Source of the DNA: Halorientalis pallida
GTDB taxonomy: Archaea > Halobacteriota > Halobacteria > Halobacteriales > Haloarculaceae
Assembly: GCF_004118325.1 (NCBI RefSeq)
Contig: NZ_RDFA01000008.1
Coordinates: 62,001 to 126,000 of the forward strand
Direction: 5' to 3'
Length of the DNA stretch: 64,000 nt
Part shown: piece after piece, positions 34,239-42,468 of the stretch
How positions within the stretch are numbered: position 1 is the first letter of the stretch
Layout: each line of letters starts with the position of its first letter
The notes under the pieces: model-generated
What the model saw: only the letters and a program-made list of their open reading frames with translations
The model's database searches: none
Told to the model about the DNA's origin: nothing
Position numbers and translations under genes: made by a program

Positions 34239-34601
34239 ATGTCAGTATACGTCGATTTCGACGTCCCAGCCGACCTCGCCGAGGACGCCCTCGAGGCTCT
34301 GGAGGTCGCACGGGACACAGGAGTTGTAAAGAAAGGGACAAACGAGACGACCAAGGCCGTCGAGCGAGGGAACGCAGACCTCGTCTTCGTCGCCGAGGAC
34401 GTCCAGCCCGAGGAGATCGTCATGCATCTGCCGGAGCTGGCCGCCGAGAAGGACGTGCCCTATCTGTTCGTCGAGTCCCAGTCCGACGTGGGTCACGCGG
34501 CCGGGCTGGAGGTCGGCAGTGCCGCGGCGGCCATCGTCACGGCCGGCGAGGCCAGCGGCGACGTCGACGACATCGCCCAGAAGCTCGAGGACCTCCAGTA
34601 G
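34239..34601 (+). CDS. rpl7ae: Ribosomal protein L7Ae / kink-turn-binding protein
   Basis: A 120-residue L7Ae, which binds kink-turns in 23S rRNA, box C/D and H/ACA guide RNAs and RNase P RNA. The RNA-binding segment [15 protein letters not shown] (about 31-45) is intact, followed by [20 protein letters not shown] and [18 protein letters not shown]. The start has a good Shine-Dalgarno (GGAGGTGA at 34225-34232). It heads the operon rpl7ae-rps28e-rpl24e-ndk, conserved in archaea. Its box C/D partners Nop5 and fibrillarin are encoded at the end of the window. Confidence 0.97.
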   Translation: MSVYVDFDVPADLAEDALEALEVARDTGVVKKGTNETTKAVERGNADLVFVAEDVQPEEIVMHLPELAAEKDVPYLFVESQSDVGHAAGLEVGSAAAAIVTAGEASGDVDDIAQKLEDLQ

Positions 34602-34611
34602 GTGACTCGAT

Positions 34612-34842
34612 ATGAGCGCAGAAGAAACTGAAGGCGACGGCGGCTCGACGCCCGCGGAGGTCATCGAGGTCGTCGGCCGAACCGGGATGCACGGGGAGGC
34701 CATGCAGGTCAAGTGTCGCATCCGCGAGGGCGAGAATCAGGGCCGCATCATCACCCGGAACGTCCTCGGCCCGGTCCGCGAGGGCGACGTGCTCCAGCTC
34801 CGGGAGACGGCCCGCGAGGCCGACCAGATCGGAGGACAATAA
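34612..34842 (+). CDS. rps28e: 30S ribosomal protein S28e
   Basis: A 76-residue S28e with the family core [19 protein letters not shown] (about 19-37) and [18 protein letters not shown] (about 44-61), an OB-like fold near the decoding site and mRNA exit. The start is 10 bases after rpl7ae. The stop TAA overlaps the ATG of rpl24e by one base (TAATG). It has an acidic N-terminal extension of about 12 residues, a common halophilic feature. Confidence 0.96.
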   Translation: MSAEETEGDGGSTPAEVIEVVGRTGMHGEAMQVKCRIREGENQGRIITRNVLGPVREGDVLQLRETAREADQIGGQ

Positions 34843-35321
34843 TGCCACGAACCCGCGAATGTGACTTCTGTGGCGACGACATCGAACCCGGCACGGGCAC
34901 CATGTTCGTGCAGAACGACGGGACGACCGTCATGTTCTGCTCCTCGAAGTGCGAGAAGAACGCCGACCTCGGCCGCGAAGCCCGCGACATGGGCTGGACC
35001 GAGGCCGGCCGCGCCGCCGGCAGCAAGCGCGCCGCCGAGACGGCCGACGAACCCGACGAGCCCGAAACCGAGGAAGAGCCCGAGGACGCGGCGGCAACCG
35101 AGGCCGACGTCGTCGAGGACACGGGTGCGGCCCCCGACCTCGAAGACGCCGAGTCCGACGCCGTCCCCGGCCCCGAAGGCGAAGGTGCCGAGGAAGCGGC
35201 CGCCGACGCGGACGCCGAGTCCGCCGAGGCCGTCGACGAGGACGCCGACGCTGACGAGGACGAGGCCGAAGACGACGAAGCCGACGAGGACGAGGCCGAA
35301 GAGGAGGAGGCCGAGGCATAG
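34842..35321 (+). CDS. rpl24e: 50S ribosomal protein L24e with long acidic C-terminal tail
   Basis: A 159-residue protein. Residues 1-60 are canonical L24e: [19 protein letters not shown] and MFCSSKCEKNADLGREARDM, with zinc cysteines in CDFC (7, 10) and CSSKC. Residues about 65-159 are an Asp/Glu/Ala-rich tail without predicted structure, more than doubling the usual length of about 60-70 residues. The downstream ndk starts right after its stop, so the tail is really in frame and translated. The tail may be a halophilic adaptation or a slipped-repeat expansion. Confidence 0.93.
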   Translation: MPRTRECDFCGDDIEPGTGTMFVQNDGTTVMFCSSKCEKNADLGREARDMGWTEAGRAAGSKRAAETADEPDEPETEEEPEDAAATEADVVEDTGAAPDLEDAESDAVPGPEGEGAEEAAADADAESAEAVDEDADADEDEAEDDEADEDEAEEEEAEA

Positions 35322-35792
35322 ATGAGTCACGACGAGCGCACGTTCGTGATGGTCAAGCCCGACGGCGTCCAGCGCGGCCTGATCGGCGAGATCATCGGCC
35401 GCCTCGAAGAGCGCGGTCTGAAGCTCGCCGGCGCGAAGTTCATGCAGATCGACGAAGAGCTCGCCCACGAGCACTACGGCGAACACGAGGACAAGCCCTT
35501 CTTCGACGGCCTGGTCGAGTTCATCACCGCCGGTCCGGTGATGGCCATGGTCTGGGAGGGCGCCGACGCCACCCGACAGGTCCGACAGATGATGGGGACG
35601 ACCGACCCCGCCGAGGCACAGCCGGGCACCATCCGCGGTGACCTCGGGCTGGACCTCGGACAGAACGTCATCCACGGCTCCGACCACGAGGATCCCGGCG
35701 CGAACGAACGGGAGATCGACCTGTTCTTCGACGAGGACGAACTGGTCGACTGGGAGAAGTCGGACGCCGAGTGGGTGTACGAGGACGTCTAA
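35322..35792 (+). CDS. ndk: Nucleoside diphosphate kinase
   Basis: A 156-residue NDP kinase that balances nucleoside triphosphates. The N-terminal strand [20 protein letters not shown] and the active-site segment [22 protein letters not shown] (phosphohistidine in IHGSD, about residue 119) are present. The start follows the rpl24e stop directly with no gap. Pairing of ndk with rpl24e is a conserved archaeal arrangement. Confidence 0.97.
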   Translation: MSHDERTFVMVKPDGVQRGLIGEIIGRLEERGLKLAGAKFMQIDEELAHEHYGEHEDKPFFDGLVEFITAGPVMAMVWEGADATRQVRQMMGTTDPAEAQPGTIRGDLGLDLGQNVIHGSDHEDPGANEREIDLFFDEDELVDWEKSDAEWVYEDV

Positions 35793-35882
35793 CGGATCGC
35801 CACCACCTCTTCACGTATTTACCGGTCGGGAGCGACAGCCCCGCCCGTCGGGCAACTCGCGAACGGGCCAGCGCCGGCAGTA

Positions 35883-35892
35883 ACTATTTCAA
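35883..35892 (+). promoter_or_regulatory. TATA-like box of the membrane protein at 35914
   Basis: ACTATTTCAA lies 22-31 bases before ATG 35914, giving a leaderless transcript. The upstream gap after ndk contains GC-rich repeats but no gene. Confidence 0.4.
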
Positions 35893-35913
35893 GGCCCGCC
35901 CGATAGCGGGGGT

Positions 35914-36297
35914 ATGCGCGACCGTCGGCGCGAGCGATTGCTCGACGACGAGCGCGGGACGGCGACGCTGGCGGTCGGCGGCGGCTCGGTGTTCCCGGTG
36001 CTGGTGGGACTCGTTCTCGGCGGGCCGATGCTGGCCGCGCTGGTCGGCGCGGCCGTCCGGCGGGAGCGTGCCTTCGACTACGTGGCGACGGCCGGCGCGG
36101 CCCTGATCGCCGTGTTCGCGCTGACCGGGACGACTGGTTTCACGACGCACTGGACGGTGATCGGAATCGTGGCGGTGCTGTCGGTCCTGGCGGGTCACTG
36201 GCTCAGTTTCCGCGAGGATCGGGCGAGTCTGGTGATCGTCGGGTGTATCTACGCCGCACCGGTGGCGCTTGCGGTGGCACTGCTCCTGACGCTGTGA
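35914..36297 (+). CDS. Small membrane protein of unknown function
   Basis: A 127-residue protein. A short basic-acidic N-terminus (MRDRRRERLLDDERG) is followed by four hydrophobic helices at about residues 18-46, 52-68, 74-94 and 105-126. The charge pattern suggests a cytoplasmic N-terminus. I do not recognise the family. It has its own TATA-like box and no operon partner. Confidence 0.65.
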   Translation: MRDRRRERLLDDERGTATLAVGGGSVFPVLVGLVLGGPMLAALVGAAVRRERAFDYVATAGAALIAVFALTGTTGFTTHWTVIGIVAVLSVLAGHWLSFREDRASLVIVGCIYAAPVALAVALLLTL

Positions 36298-36316
36298 GGG
36301 GTCGGCGGGACGAAAA

Positions 36317-36538
36317 TCACTCGGTGAAGATGTCGATGGACGCCTCGACGAGACAGACGACGGTCGTGACGAACGTCGAGAGGAGACGCTCGACGAGCGA
36401 GAGGTAGGCACGGTAGGCATGTGCGACGCGCCGGCCGAGCTGGTAGATCCGCCAGAGTCCGCGCAGCAGGGTGGCCCGCTCCGGATCGTCGATCTGATCG
36501 AGCATGCGCGAGACGCGGACCGCGGGCGCGGTAGTCAT
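36317..36538 (-). CDS. Short hypothetical protein
   Basis: A 73-residue candidate, MTTAPAVRVSRMLDQIDDPERA..., with a helical, leucine-rich C-terminal half that includes a hydrophobic stretch (LSTFVTTVVCLVEASIDIF, about 53-71). ATG 36538 is the best start. It lies convergent to the preceding membrane protein and divergent to rbcL, filling an otherwise empty 340 bases. Composition is compatible with coding, but I cannot confirm conservation. Confidence 0.5.
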   Translation of the reverse strand: MTTAPAVRVSRMLDQIDDPERATLLRGLWRIYQLGRRVAHAYRAYLSLVERLLSTFVTTVVCLVEASIDIFTE

Positions 36539-36623
36539 CGTACTTGCACGTTCCACCAACCGGCGTCTTACACGTTTCGGCTCCCGACAGCATTTCGACG
36601 GGCCCGGACCGCTATCCGGCGGC

Positions 36624-36630
36624 AGTTTAA
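36624..36630 (+). promoter_or_regulatory. TATA-like box of rbcL
   Basis: AGTTTAA lies 27-33 bases before ATG 36657. This is the spacing of a leaderless haloarchaeal promoter. Confidence 0.5.
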
Positions 36631-36656
36631 GGGTCTACGCCGGTCAAGGTCGTGGC

Positions 36657-37904
36657 ATGCCCGGCATCAACTACGAGGACTTCCTCGACCTGGACTACGA
36701 GCCCCGCGACTCGGAGCTGGTCTGTACGTTCGCGGTCGACCCGGCCAGCGACATGGACATGACCGACGCCGCCGGCCGCGTCGCCTCCGAGAGTTCGAAC
36801 GGCACCTGGGCCGAGCTCCAGGCCGAGGGGTCGATCACCGACCTCTCGGCGACGGCCTGCGCGATCGACGACGGCCGGATCACGGTGGCCTATCCCGACG
36901 CGCTGTTCGAGGACGGCAACATGGCGCAGGTCCTCTCGTGTATCGCCGGGAACATCATGGGGATGAAAGCCGTCGAGCGCATCCGGTTGCTGGACTGTGA
37001 CTGGCCCGAGCCGCTCGCAACCACCTTCCCGGGCCCACAGTTCGGGACGAGCGTCCGCGAGGAGATCTTCGACGCCGGCGACCGGCCGATCACCGCGACG
37101 GTCCCCAAACCCAAGGTCGGACTCTCGACCGATCAGCACGCACAGATCGGATACGAGGCCTGGACCGGCGGGCTGGACCTCCTGAAAGACGACGAGAACC
37201 TGACCGATCAGGATTTCAACCCCTTCGCGGACCGGCTCACGGAGTCGCTGGCCCAGCGCGACCGCGCCGAGGACGAAACCGGCGAGAAGAAGTCGTATCT
37301 CGTCAACGTCACCGCCGACACCCGGCGGATGCTCGAACGGGTCGATATGGTTGCCGAACACGGTGGCGAGTACGTCATGGTGGACGTGGTGACCTGTGGC
37401 TGGTCGGCGGTCCAGCGCGTCCGTGAGCGCTGCGACGAGCACGGGCTCGCCATTCACGCCCACCGTGCGATGCACGCCGCGTTCGACCGCATCCCCGACC
37501 ACGGCGTGTCGATGCGCGTGCTCGCACAGGTCAGCCGGCTCTGCGGGGCCGACCAGCTCCACACCGGCACCGCCGACCTGGGCAAACTCGAAAACGAGGA
37601 CACGGCGGGGATCAACGAGTGGCTCTACACGGATCTGCACGGCCTGAACGACGTGCTTCCGGTCGCGTCGGGCGGCCTCCACCCCGGCCTCGTGCCGGAA
37701 CTGATCGACCGGGTTGGGACGAACGTCTGCGTCCAGGCCGGTGGGGGCGTCCACGGGCACCCCGACGGCACTCACGCCGGTGCGAAGGCGCTCAGGGCGG
37801 CGGTCGACGCGGCCGCTGCGGGCGAGGACATCGAGGCGAAAGCCGACGAGGTACCCGAACTCGCGACGGCCATCGAGAAGTGGGGGACGGAGACGCCGCG
37901 GTGA
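36657..37904 (+). CDS. rbcL: Ribulose-1,5-bisphosphate carboxylase/oxygenase, type III
   Basis: A 415-residue archaeal RuBisCO that adds CO2 to ribulose-1,5-bisphosphate to give two 3-phosphoglycerates. Catalytic residues can be placed: Lys151 and Lys153 in TVPKPKVG; the metal site Lys177 (carbamylated), Asp179 and Glu180 in GGLDLLKDDE; the histidine pair in HAHRAMHAAF (about 262-271); and the loop-6 lysine in LGKLEN. None is missing, so the enzyme should be active. ATG 36657 is chosen because a TATA-like box lies just upstream. It converges, with a 1-base gap, on a PfkB kinase/R15P isomerase operon, which supplies its substrate in the nucleoside pentose-bisphosphate pathway rather than a Calvin cycle. 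Confidence 0.95.
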   Translation: MPGINYEDFLDLDYEPRDSELVCTFAVDPASDMDMTDAAGRVASESSNGTWAELQAEGSITDLSATACAIDDGRITVAYPDALFEDGNMAQVLSCIAGNIMGMKAVERIRLLDCDWPEPLATTFPGPQFGTSVREEIFDAGDRPITATVPKPKVGLSTDQHAQIGYEAWTGGLDLLKDDENLTDQDFNPFADRLTESLAQRDRAEDETGEKKSYLVNVTADTRRMLERVDMVAEHGGEYVMVDVVTCGWSAVQRVRERCDEHGLAIHAHRAMHAAFDRIPDHGVSMRVLAQVSRLCGADQLHTGTADLGKLENEDTAGINEWLYTDLHGLNDVLPVASGGLHPGLVPELIDRVGTNVCVQAGGGVHGHPDGTHAGAKALRAAVDAAAAGEDIEAKADEVPELATAIEKWGTETPR

Positions 37905-37905
37905 A

Positions 37906-38787
37906 CTAGCCGTCGAGCAGGGCGTCGATCCGGTCCCAGGACAGCGGCGCGGCCGGGCCGCGCTCACCCGCGGCCAGCGCACCACAGGCGTTCGCGACCG
38001 CGAGACAGCGGTCGTAGTCCGGGTTCGCGTCGCCGAACCAGACGGTCAGAAAGCCGGCGGCGAAGGCGTCGCCAGCGCCGGTCGTGTCCACGGCCGCCAC
38101 CGGGAACCCGTCGTGGCTCGCGTAGTGGCCACAGGGTGTCAGGACCTCCGCGCCCGCGGCGCCGTGTTTGAGGACCACCGTTTTGTCGAGACCGTCCGCC
38201 GGACCGAAGTGATCCTCGATGGCCGTCGCCGCCTCGCGCTCGTTGACGAACACCAGATCTGCCCGGGCGAGCGGGACGGTGAAATCCCGGGCATCGATGC
38301 GACGCCCGGGATCGAAACTCACGCGGAGACCGTGGTCGTGGGCGCGGTCGGCCAGCGTGGCGGCGGTCGCCGGATCCTGGCTCGTCAGGTGGAGGTGGTC
38401 GGCGGCCGCGAGCGTGGCCGCTTCGAGGTCCTCGGCATCGAACGCCTCGTTGCCACCCTCGTTGCCCAGCACCGCAACCTCGCCGTCGGGGTCGACGACG
38501 AGGTACTTCACCGCGGTCTCGGCGTCGGCGGTCACCAGCGGTGTGCAGTCGACGCCGGCCGCGTCGAGCGCCCGGACCGCGAGGTGGCCGTGTTCGTCCC
38601 GGCCGACGCTGCCCAGGATCGCGGCGTCGCTCCCCAATGCGGTCAGGCCGGTGGCGACGTTACAGGCGCTCCCGCCGGGGGACTGGGACTGGTCGGTGAT
38701 GGTCGCCTCGCCGTCGGCTCCGGGCAGTCGGTCCACGGCGAGCGTCACGTCCCAGTTGACGTGCCCGGCACAGATCACGCGCACCAC
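37906..38787 (-). CDS. PfkB family sugar kinase, candidate ribose-1-phosphate kinase
   Basis: A 293-residue ribokinase-fold kinase. SPGGSACNVATGLTALG (about 36-52) is the N-terminal PfkB signature. DTTGAGDAFAAGF (234-246) is the C-terminal one, with catalytic Asp240 and the anion hole before it. The start is GTG. It lies 10 bases after the R15P isomerase gene on the same strand, so both are one operon. In haloarchaea an ATP-dependent ribose-1-phosphate kinase of this family makes ribose-1,5-bisphosphate, the substrate of the isomerase (published pathway). The assignment here is by context; ribokinase or another sugar kinase is the alternative. Confidence 0.85.
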   Translation of the reverse strand: MVRVICAGHVNWDVTLAVDRLPGADGEATITDQSQSPGGSACNVATGLTALGSDAAILGSVGRDEHGHLAVRALDAAGVDCTPLVTADAETAVKYLVVDPDGEVAVLGNEGGNEAFDAEDLEAATLAAADHLHLTSQDPATAATLADRAHDHGLRVSFDPGRRIDARDFTVPLARADLVFVNEREAATAIEDHFGPADGLDKTVVLKHGAAGAEVLTPCGHYASHDGFPVAAVDTTGAGDAFAAGFLTVWFGDANPDYDRCLAVANACGALAAGERGPAAPLSWDRIDALLDG

Positions 38788-38797
38788 GGTGTCCTCC

Positions 38798-39754
38798 TCA
38801 CACCGGCGCCTCCCACGGTCGTTCGGAGGTCTCGCCGAACAACTCGCGCATCAGCGTGACGATGCTCTCCGGCGGGAACTGGCCGCGCTCGGTGACGATG
38901 GCGTCCACGTGTCGGGGCGGCGTCACGTCGAACGCGGGGTTCTCGACGGTGATATCGCCGATCTCGTCGCGATCGCCCGGGTCGACGACCTCGGCCTCGT
39001 CGCGCATCTCGATCTCGACGGTGTGACCGGTCATCGTCCCCGGGTGGAGTTTGATAGTCTGGGCCGCAGTCATGATCGGGACGCCCCGCTCGCGGGCCGA
39101 CACCGCGAGCCCGCTGGTCCCGATCTTGTTGATGACGGAGCCGTCGGCGGCGATGGAGTCGGCCCCCACGAGGACGTGGTCCACGTCGTCGAGGTATCGG
39201 CGGGCGGCACTGTCGACGATCAGCGTCACGGGCACGTCCCACTCCCGGAGTTGCTCGGCGGTGATGTGGCCCTGATTTCGTGGCCGGGTCTCCTTGACGA
39301 CGGCCGAGAGGTCCTTGCCCTGGTCGAGGGCGGCCTCGACGCAGGCCAGCACGTCCGTCGAGTGGCAGTGGGTCATCACGGTGTCGCCGTCGCGGAGTCG
39401 GTTGGCGCCGATCTCGCCGAGGTCGTCCTGGGCGCGGTCGAGCTGGGTCTGGAACCGCTCTGCGGCGTCGACGGCGGACTGGCGGAGCCCCTCCACGGTC
39501 GTGCCGTCCATGCTCTGGAACACGAACCGGAGGGTGTTGGGGAGCGAGACGGCGGTCGGACGCGTGTCGTAGAGAACACCCGCGGCCGCGTGCATCTCGG
39601 TGCGGAAGGCCGCGGCCGTCTCGGCGTCGCTCTCCTTGGCCTGTATGGCGAGGGCCTCGGCCGCGGCGTCGGCGATGGTCGCCGCCCCACGGATATCCAT
39701 CGCGGCGATCTCGGCGGCGATGTCCGCGACCGCCGGAGCTACCTCCGTGTCCAT
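38798..39754 (-). CDS. Ribose-1,5-bisphosphate isomerase
   Basis: A 318-residue protein of the eIF2B-like superfamily that converts ribose-1,5-bisphosphate to ribulose-1,5-bisphosphate, the RuBisCO substrate. The catalytic cysteine Cys130 lies in MTHCHST and the catalytic aspartate Asp199 in LVGADSIAADGSVINKIGT. Their separation (69 residues) is the same as in the characterised Thermococcus enzyme (Cys133/Asp202), which separates it from methylthioribose-1-phosphate isomerase and true eIF2B subunits. The N-terminal helices are typical of the family. It heads the operon with the PfkB kinase, and a TATA-like element lies about 25 bases upstream. Confidence 0.92.
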   Translation of the reverse strand: MDTEVAPAVADIAAEIAAMDIRGAATIADAAAEALAIQAKESDAETAAAFRTEMHAAAGVLYDTRPTAVSLPNTLRFVFQSMDGTTVEGLRQSAVDAAERFQTQLDRAQDDLGEIGANRLRDGDTVMTHCHSTDVLACVEAALDQGKDLSAVVKETRPRNQGHITAEQLREWDVPVTLIVDSAARRYLDDVDHVLVGADSIAADGSVINKIGTSGLAVSARERGVPIMTAAQTIKLHPGTMTGHTVEIEMRDEAEVVDPGDRDEIGDITVENPAFDVTPPRHVDAIVTERGQFPPESIVTLMRELFGETSERPWEAPV

Positions 39755-39776
39755 GCCGGCGAACTACGCGGTCGGT

Positions 39777-39785
39777 CTTGAAAAG
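39777..39785 (-). promoter_or_regulatory. TATA-like box of the R15P isomerase-kinase operon
   Basis: On the minus strand CTTTTCAAG lies 23-31 bases before the start at 39754. This suggests a separate, leaderless transcript from the AlkP-fold gene upstream. Confidence 0.45.
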
Positions 39786-39819
39786 TGACCGGGCGGACGG
39801 GGTGCGACCCGGCGGCTGT

Positions 39820-41364
39820 TCACTCCATGTAGCCCAGTTGCTTCAGCCGCTCCGCGACCTCTTCGTCGTCACGGCTGTCGTCCTCGTCGGCCAGCGTGAT
39901 CGGTTCGCGCCGATCCCAGTCACGGTCGTCGGCGAAGATGTCGAGGACCTCGCCGGTCATGTCCTCGGGCACGGCACACCCGCTGGCGACCAGCAGAGTC
40001 GGCGCGATGTCCAGGATACTGATGTCGTCGAGTTGCCCCGTCTCGGCGAAGTCCGGGCCAGTCGCCAGGAAGATGCCGTTGGGTGTGTTCTCGGCGGCCC
40101 AGCGGTCCGGGCCGGTCTGGATCGTCCCGCCGCCGACGCCGTCGTTGACGTGGACGCCCGGTCGCTGATCGACGACGATCCCGGGCGCGTCGTCGACGTA
40201 CGGGCCCTCGTACACCTCTTCGCCACGGTACACGTCGGTGAAGATCCGGCCGTGCTCGTCCTCGACGGCGGCGAGGTCGGCCATCAACTCCTCGCGGACC
40301 GATTCGGTTTCGAAGTCGGGGTTGAGGTAGATCGGCCCCTGGGCGCTGGCGACGGCCTGCGTCCGGTCGAGGTCGATGGCCTCCAGTTTCCGGGAGCGTT
40401 TGAGCCCGGCGCTCTGTGGGACCAGTGCCTGGATGCGCTCGGGAATGACGTTCGCGAGGAAGTCGACCGCGCCGGCGCGTTTGGCGACCGAGAGAACGGT
40501 CTCGCGGTCGATGCCGACCCGCTTGAGCAGGCCGTCGACGGTCTGGGTGCGGGCCTGGTAGCCGTTCTCGGCGAGCCACTCGTTGACGTAGAACTCCGTC
40601 TGGGTCGCCGCCGAGCCGTGATCGGACACGAGGACGAGGTTGGTGTCCTCCAGCTCCTGCAGGCGGCCGACCCACTCGTCGACGAGTTCCCAGGCGCGCT
40701 TGCTCGGCTCCTCGTCCCAGAAGAAGTGGTGGATGACGTTCAGGTAGAAGAGGGTGACGTGCATGAAATCGAGGTCCTCCTCCTCGAACAGCGCGACGGC
40801 GACCTCGAAGCGCTCGTCGAGCAGGTCGAGGATGGCCTCGACTTCCGCGCCGCGTTCCTCGTTCGAGGAGAGGAGTGGGTCGGGGTGGACGCGGTAGTCG
40901 AAGCGGGCTTCGAGGTCGTCGGCCAGCGACTCGGGGGCGGTGTACCCGGAGGTGATCGAGCGGTACTCGCCCTCGACGGCGTCGGGACCGCCGGCGACGA
41001 CGGGGCCGTCGATTTCGCGGGGCGGGTACATCGTCGGCATGTTGACGACGCCGGCAGTCTGCCCGGCGTCGTTGAGGTAGTCCCACAGTTCGGCGGTGTC
41101 GTAGTCGCCGCCGTTGACGACCTCGATGACGCCCTCGTCGAGGTCGATCCGCTCGAACCAGAAGACGCCGAACCCACCGGGGTCCTTGCCCGAGGAGTAG
41201 CACTTCCAGTTGGGGAAGGTCACGGGCGGCAGGCAACTCCGGTGCTGTGCCCAGGCCGATGCCTCGCGGAGGGCGGCGAGGTTCGGGAGGTCGCCGGCCT
41301 CGATCCAGGGGTCGAGCAACCGCCAGCTCGCCCCGTCGAGGCCCACGACGAACGTCCGTGTCAT
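39820..41364 (-). CDS. Alkaline-phosphatase-fold phosphodiesterase/nucleotide pyrophosphatase-like protein
   Basis: A 514-residue AlkP superfamily enzyme. It starts MTRTFVVGLDGASWRLLD with a metal Asp near residue 9. The nucleophile region is LPPVTFPNWKCYSSGKDPGG (Thr, about 47), followed by HHFFWDEEPSKR and LVLVSDHGSAATQTEF (metal Asp-His, about 259-268). A late GPYVDDAPGIVV and NGIFLATGPDF complete the pattern of type I phosphodiesterases. ATG 41364 is chosen because upstream codons are unlike the family start. There is no signal peptide, so the enzyme is cytoplasmic. Such genes often lie in haloarchaeal surface-glycan loci, and the next genes fit that. Confidence 0.82.
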   Translation of the reverse strand: MTRTFVVGLDGASWRLLDPWIEAGDLPNLAALREASAWAQHRSCLPPVTFPNWKCYSSGKDPGGFGVFWFERIDLDEGVIEVVNGGDYDTAELWDYLNDAGQTAGVVNMPTMYPPREIDGPVVAGGPDAVEGEYRSITSGYTAPESLADDLEARFDYRVHPDPLLSSNEERGAEVEAILDLLDERFEVAVALFEEEDLDFMHVTLFYLNVIHHFFWDEEPSKRAWELVDEWVGRLQELEDTNLVLVSDHGSAATQTEFYVNEWLAENGYQARTQTVDGLLKRVGIDRETVLSVAKRAGAVDFLANVIPERIQALVPQSAGLKRSRKLEAIDLDRTQAVASAQGPIYLNPDFETESVREELMADLAAVEDEHGRIFTDVYRGEEVYEGPYVDDAPGIVVDQRPGVHVNDGVGGGTIQTGPDRWAAENTPNGIFLATGPDFAETGQLDDISILDIAPTLLVASGCAVPEDMTGEVLDIFADDRDWDRREPITLADEDDSRDDEEVAERLKQLGYME

Positions 41365-41460
41365 GCCCGAGTCGACGATACGGACGCAACTATGTCTTTC
41401 CGTCCGCATTCGAGGTGAGAACCCCGCCACGGCGCCCGCGAACCCGGGACAACGACAGGT

Positions 41461-41487
41461 TGAAGTGAGCCGACCCGGGCCACTTCA
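41461..41487. promoter_or_regulatory. Inverted repeat in the divergent AlkP/deacetylase region
   Basis: TGAAGTG (41461-41467) and CACTTCA (41481-41487) form a 7-base inverted repeat with further pairing inside (GCC/GGC). It lies in the 227-base divergent space 41365-41591, which otherwise holds no gene. It may be an operator or a small hairpin in a leader. The deacetylase start at 41592 has a GGAGGGA Shine-Dalgarno. Confidence 0.4.
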
Positions 41488-41591
41488 CCAGTGCCCGTCG
41501 TCGCCCACGCCTCGCCGCTCGCACCCCTCCAGCCGCCGCCTTCGACCCGTCCGTCTCACCAGCCACGGTCCCGACCACGCGGAGGGAGATC

Positions 41592-42467
41592 ATGAGCCAC
41601 CGCGCCGTCCTCTCCATCGACGTCGAGTTGTTCTCTCAGACCCCGGCCTACCGGTCGGCCTCGGGGGAGATGGCCGCGACCGGCGTCGGCCTCGCTGGCG
41701 GCGAGTTCTTCCGCGAGACCCTCCGCGAGCACGACGCCACGGCGACCTGTTTCGTCGTCTCCGGGATGGCCGAACAGTTCCCCGACGCCGTGACCGCGCT
41801 CGCAGACGCCGGGTTCGAGATCGGCTCGCACACCCACACGCACCGCCACCTCTCGGAGTTGTCACCCGCCGACTGTCGCGAGGAGATCGCCCGCTCGAAG
41901 GAGGTTCTGGAACGGGTCACCGGGGAACCGGTGACGGGCTTTCGCGCACCGTCGTTCGACATCGGCCCGAACCAGTTCGCGGCACTCTCCGAGGCGGGCT
42001 ACCGCTACGACTCCAGTGTCGTCCCGAGCCGGGCGATTCCGGGCTGGTACGGCGGCGAGTTCGACCTCCACCGACCCGCGCCCGCGACGGCGGTCGATCC
42101 GGACGCCCCCGAAGGACTTGCCGAACTGCCCGTCAGCGTCATGCCGGGCCTGCGCCTCCCGCTGACGGGCACCTGGATTCGCTTCTTCGGCCCGCGGTAC
42201 ACCATCCTCGGGATGAAACTGCTCGCCCGGCGTGGGATCACGCCGGTCCTGTACGTCCACCCGTGGGAACTGGTCGACCTCCCCGCCGTCGAGGGGGTCC
42301 CCAGTCGCGTCTACTACCACACCGGCGAGTGGATGCGCCGGGCGATCGAGCGCATCCTCGATCAGGACTTCGCGTTCACGACCGCTCGGTCCGTGGTCGC
42401 GGACAGCATCGCGACCGACCCGGCCGGCGCGGCCGGAACCACCGATACTGAACTGGGGGAGCCTTAG
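41592..42467 (+). CDS. Polysaccharide deacetylase (NodB domain)
   Basis: A 291-residue NodB-fold carbohydrate esterase. Motif 1 is LSIDVE (Asp10). Motif 2 is SHTHTHRHL, with metal histidines His80 and His84. Motif 3 is GFRAPSF (about 116-122), and a late HPWEL histidine (about 225) completes it. There is no signal peptide, so it probably acts on a lipid-linked or nucleotide-linked glycan on the cytoplasmic side. The start has a strong Shine-Dalgarno. It precedes a flippase-like membrane protein by one base, so the two form an operon for surface glycan or lipid assembly. Confidence 0.9.
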   Translation: MSHRAVLSIDVELFSQTPAYRSASGEMAATGVGLAGGEFFRETLREHDATATCFVVSGMAEQFPDAVTALADAGFEIGSHTHTHRHLSELSPADCREEIARSKEVLERVTGEPVTGFRAPSFDIGPNQFAALSEAGYRYDSSVVPSRAIPGWYGGEFDLHRPAPATAVDPDAPEGLAELPVSVMPGLRLPLTGTWIRFFGPRYTILGMKLLARRGITPVLYVHPWELVDLPAVEGVPSRVYYHTGEWMRRAIERILDQDFAFTTARSVVADSIATDPAGAAGTTDTELGEP

Positions 42468-42468
42468 C

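Noticed and set aside
36504-36656. N-terminal extension of RuBisCO by 51 residues
   Set aside because: A TATA-like box lies inside it, and type III enzymes start near MPGINYEDF; the extra residues have shadow composition.
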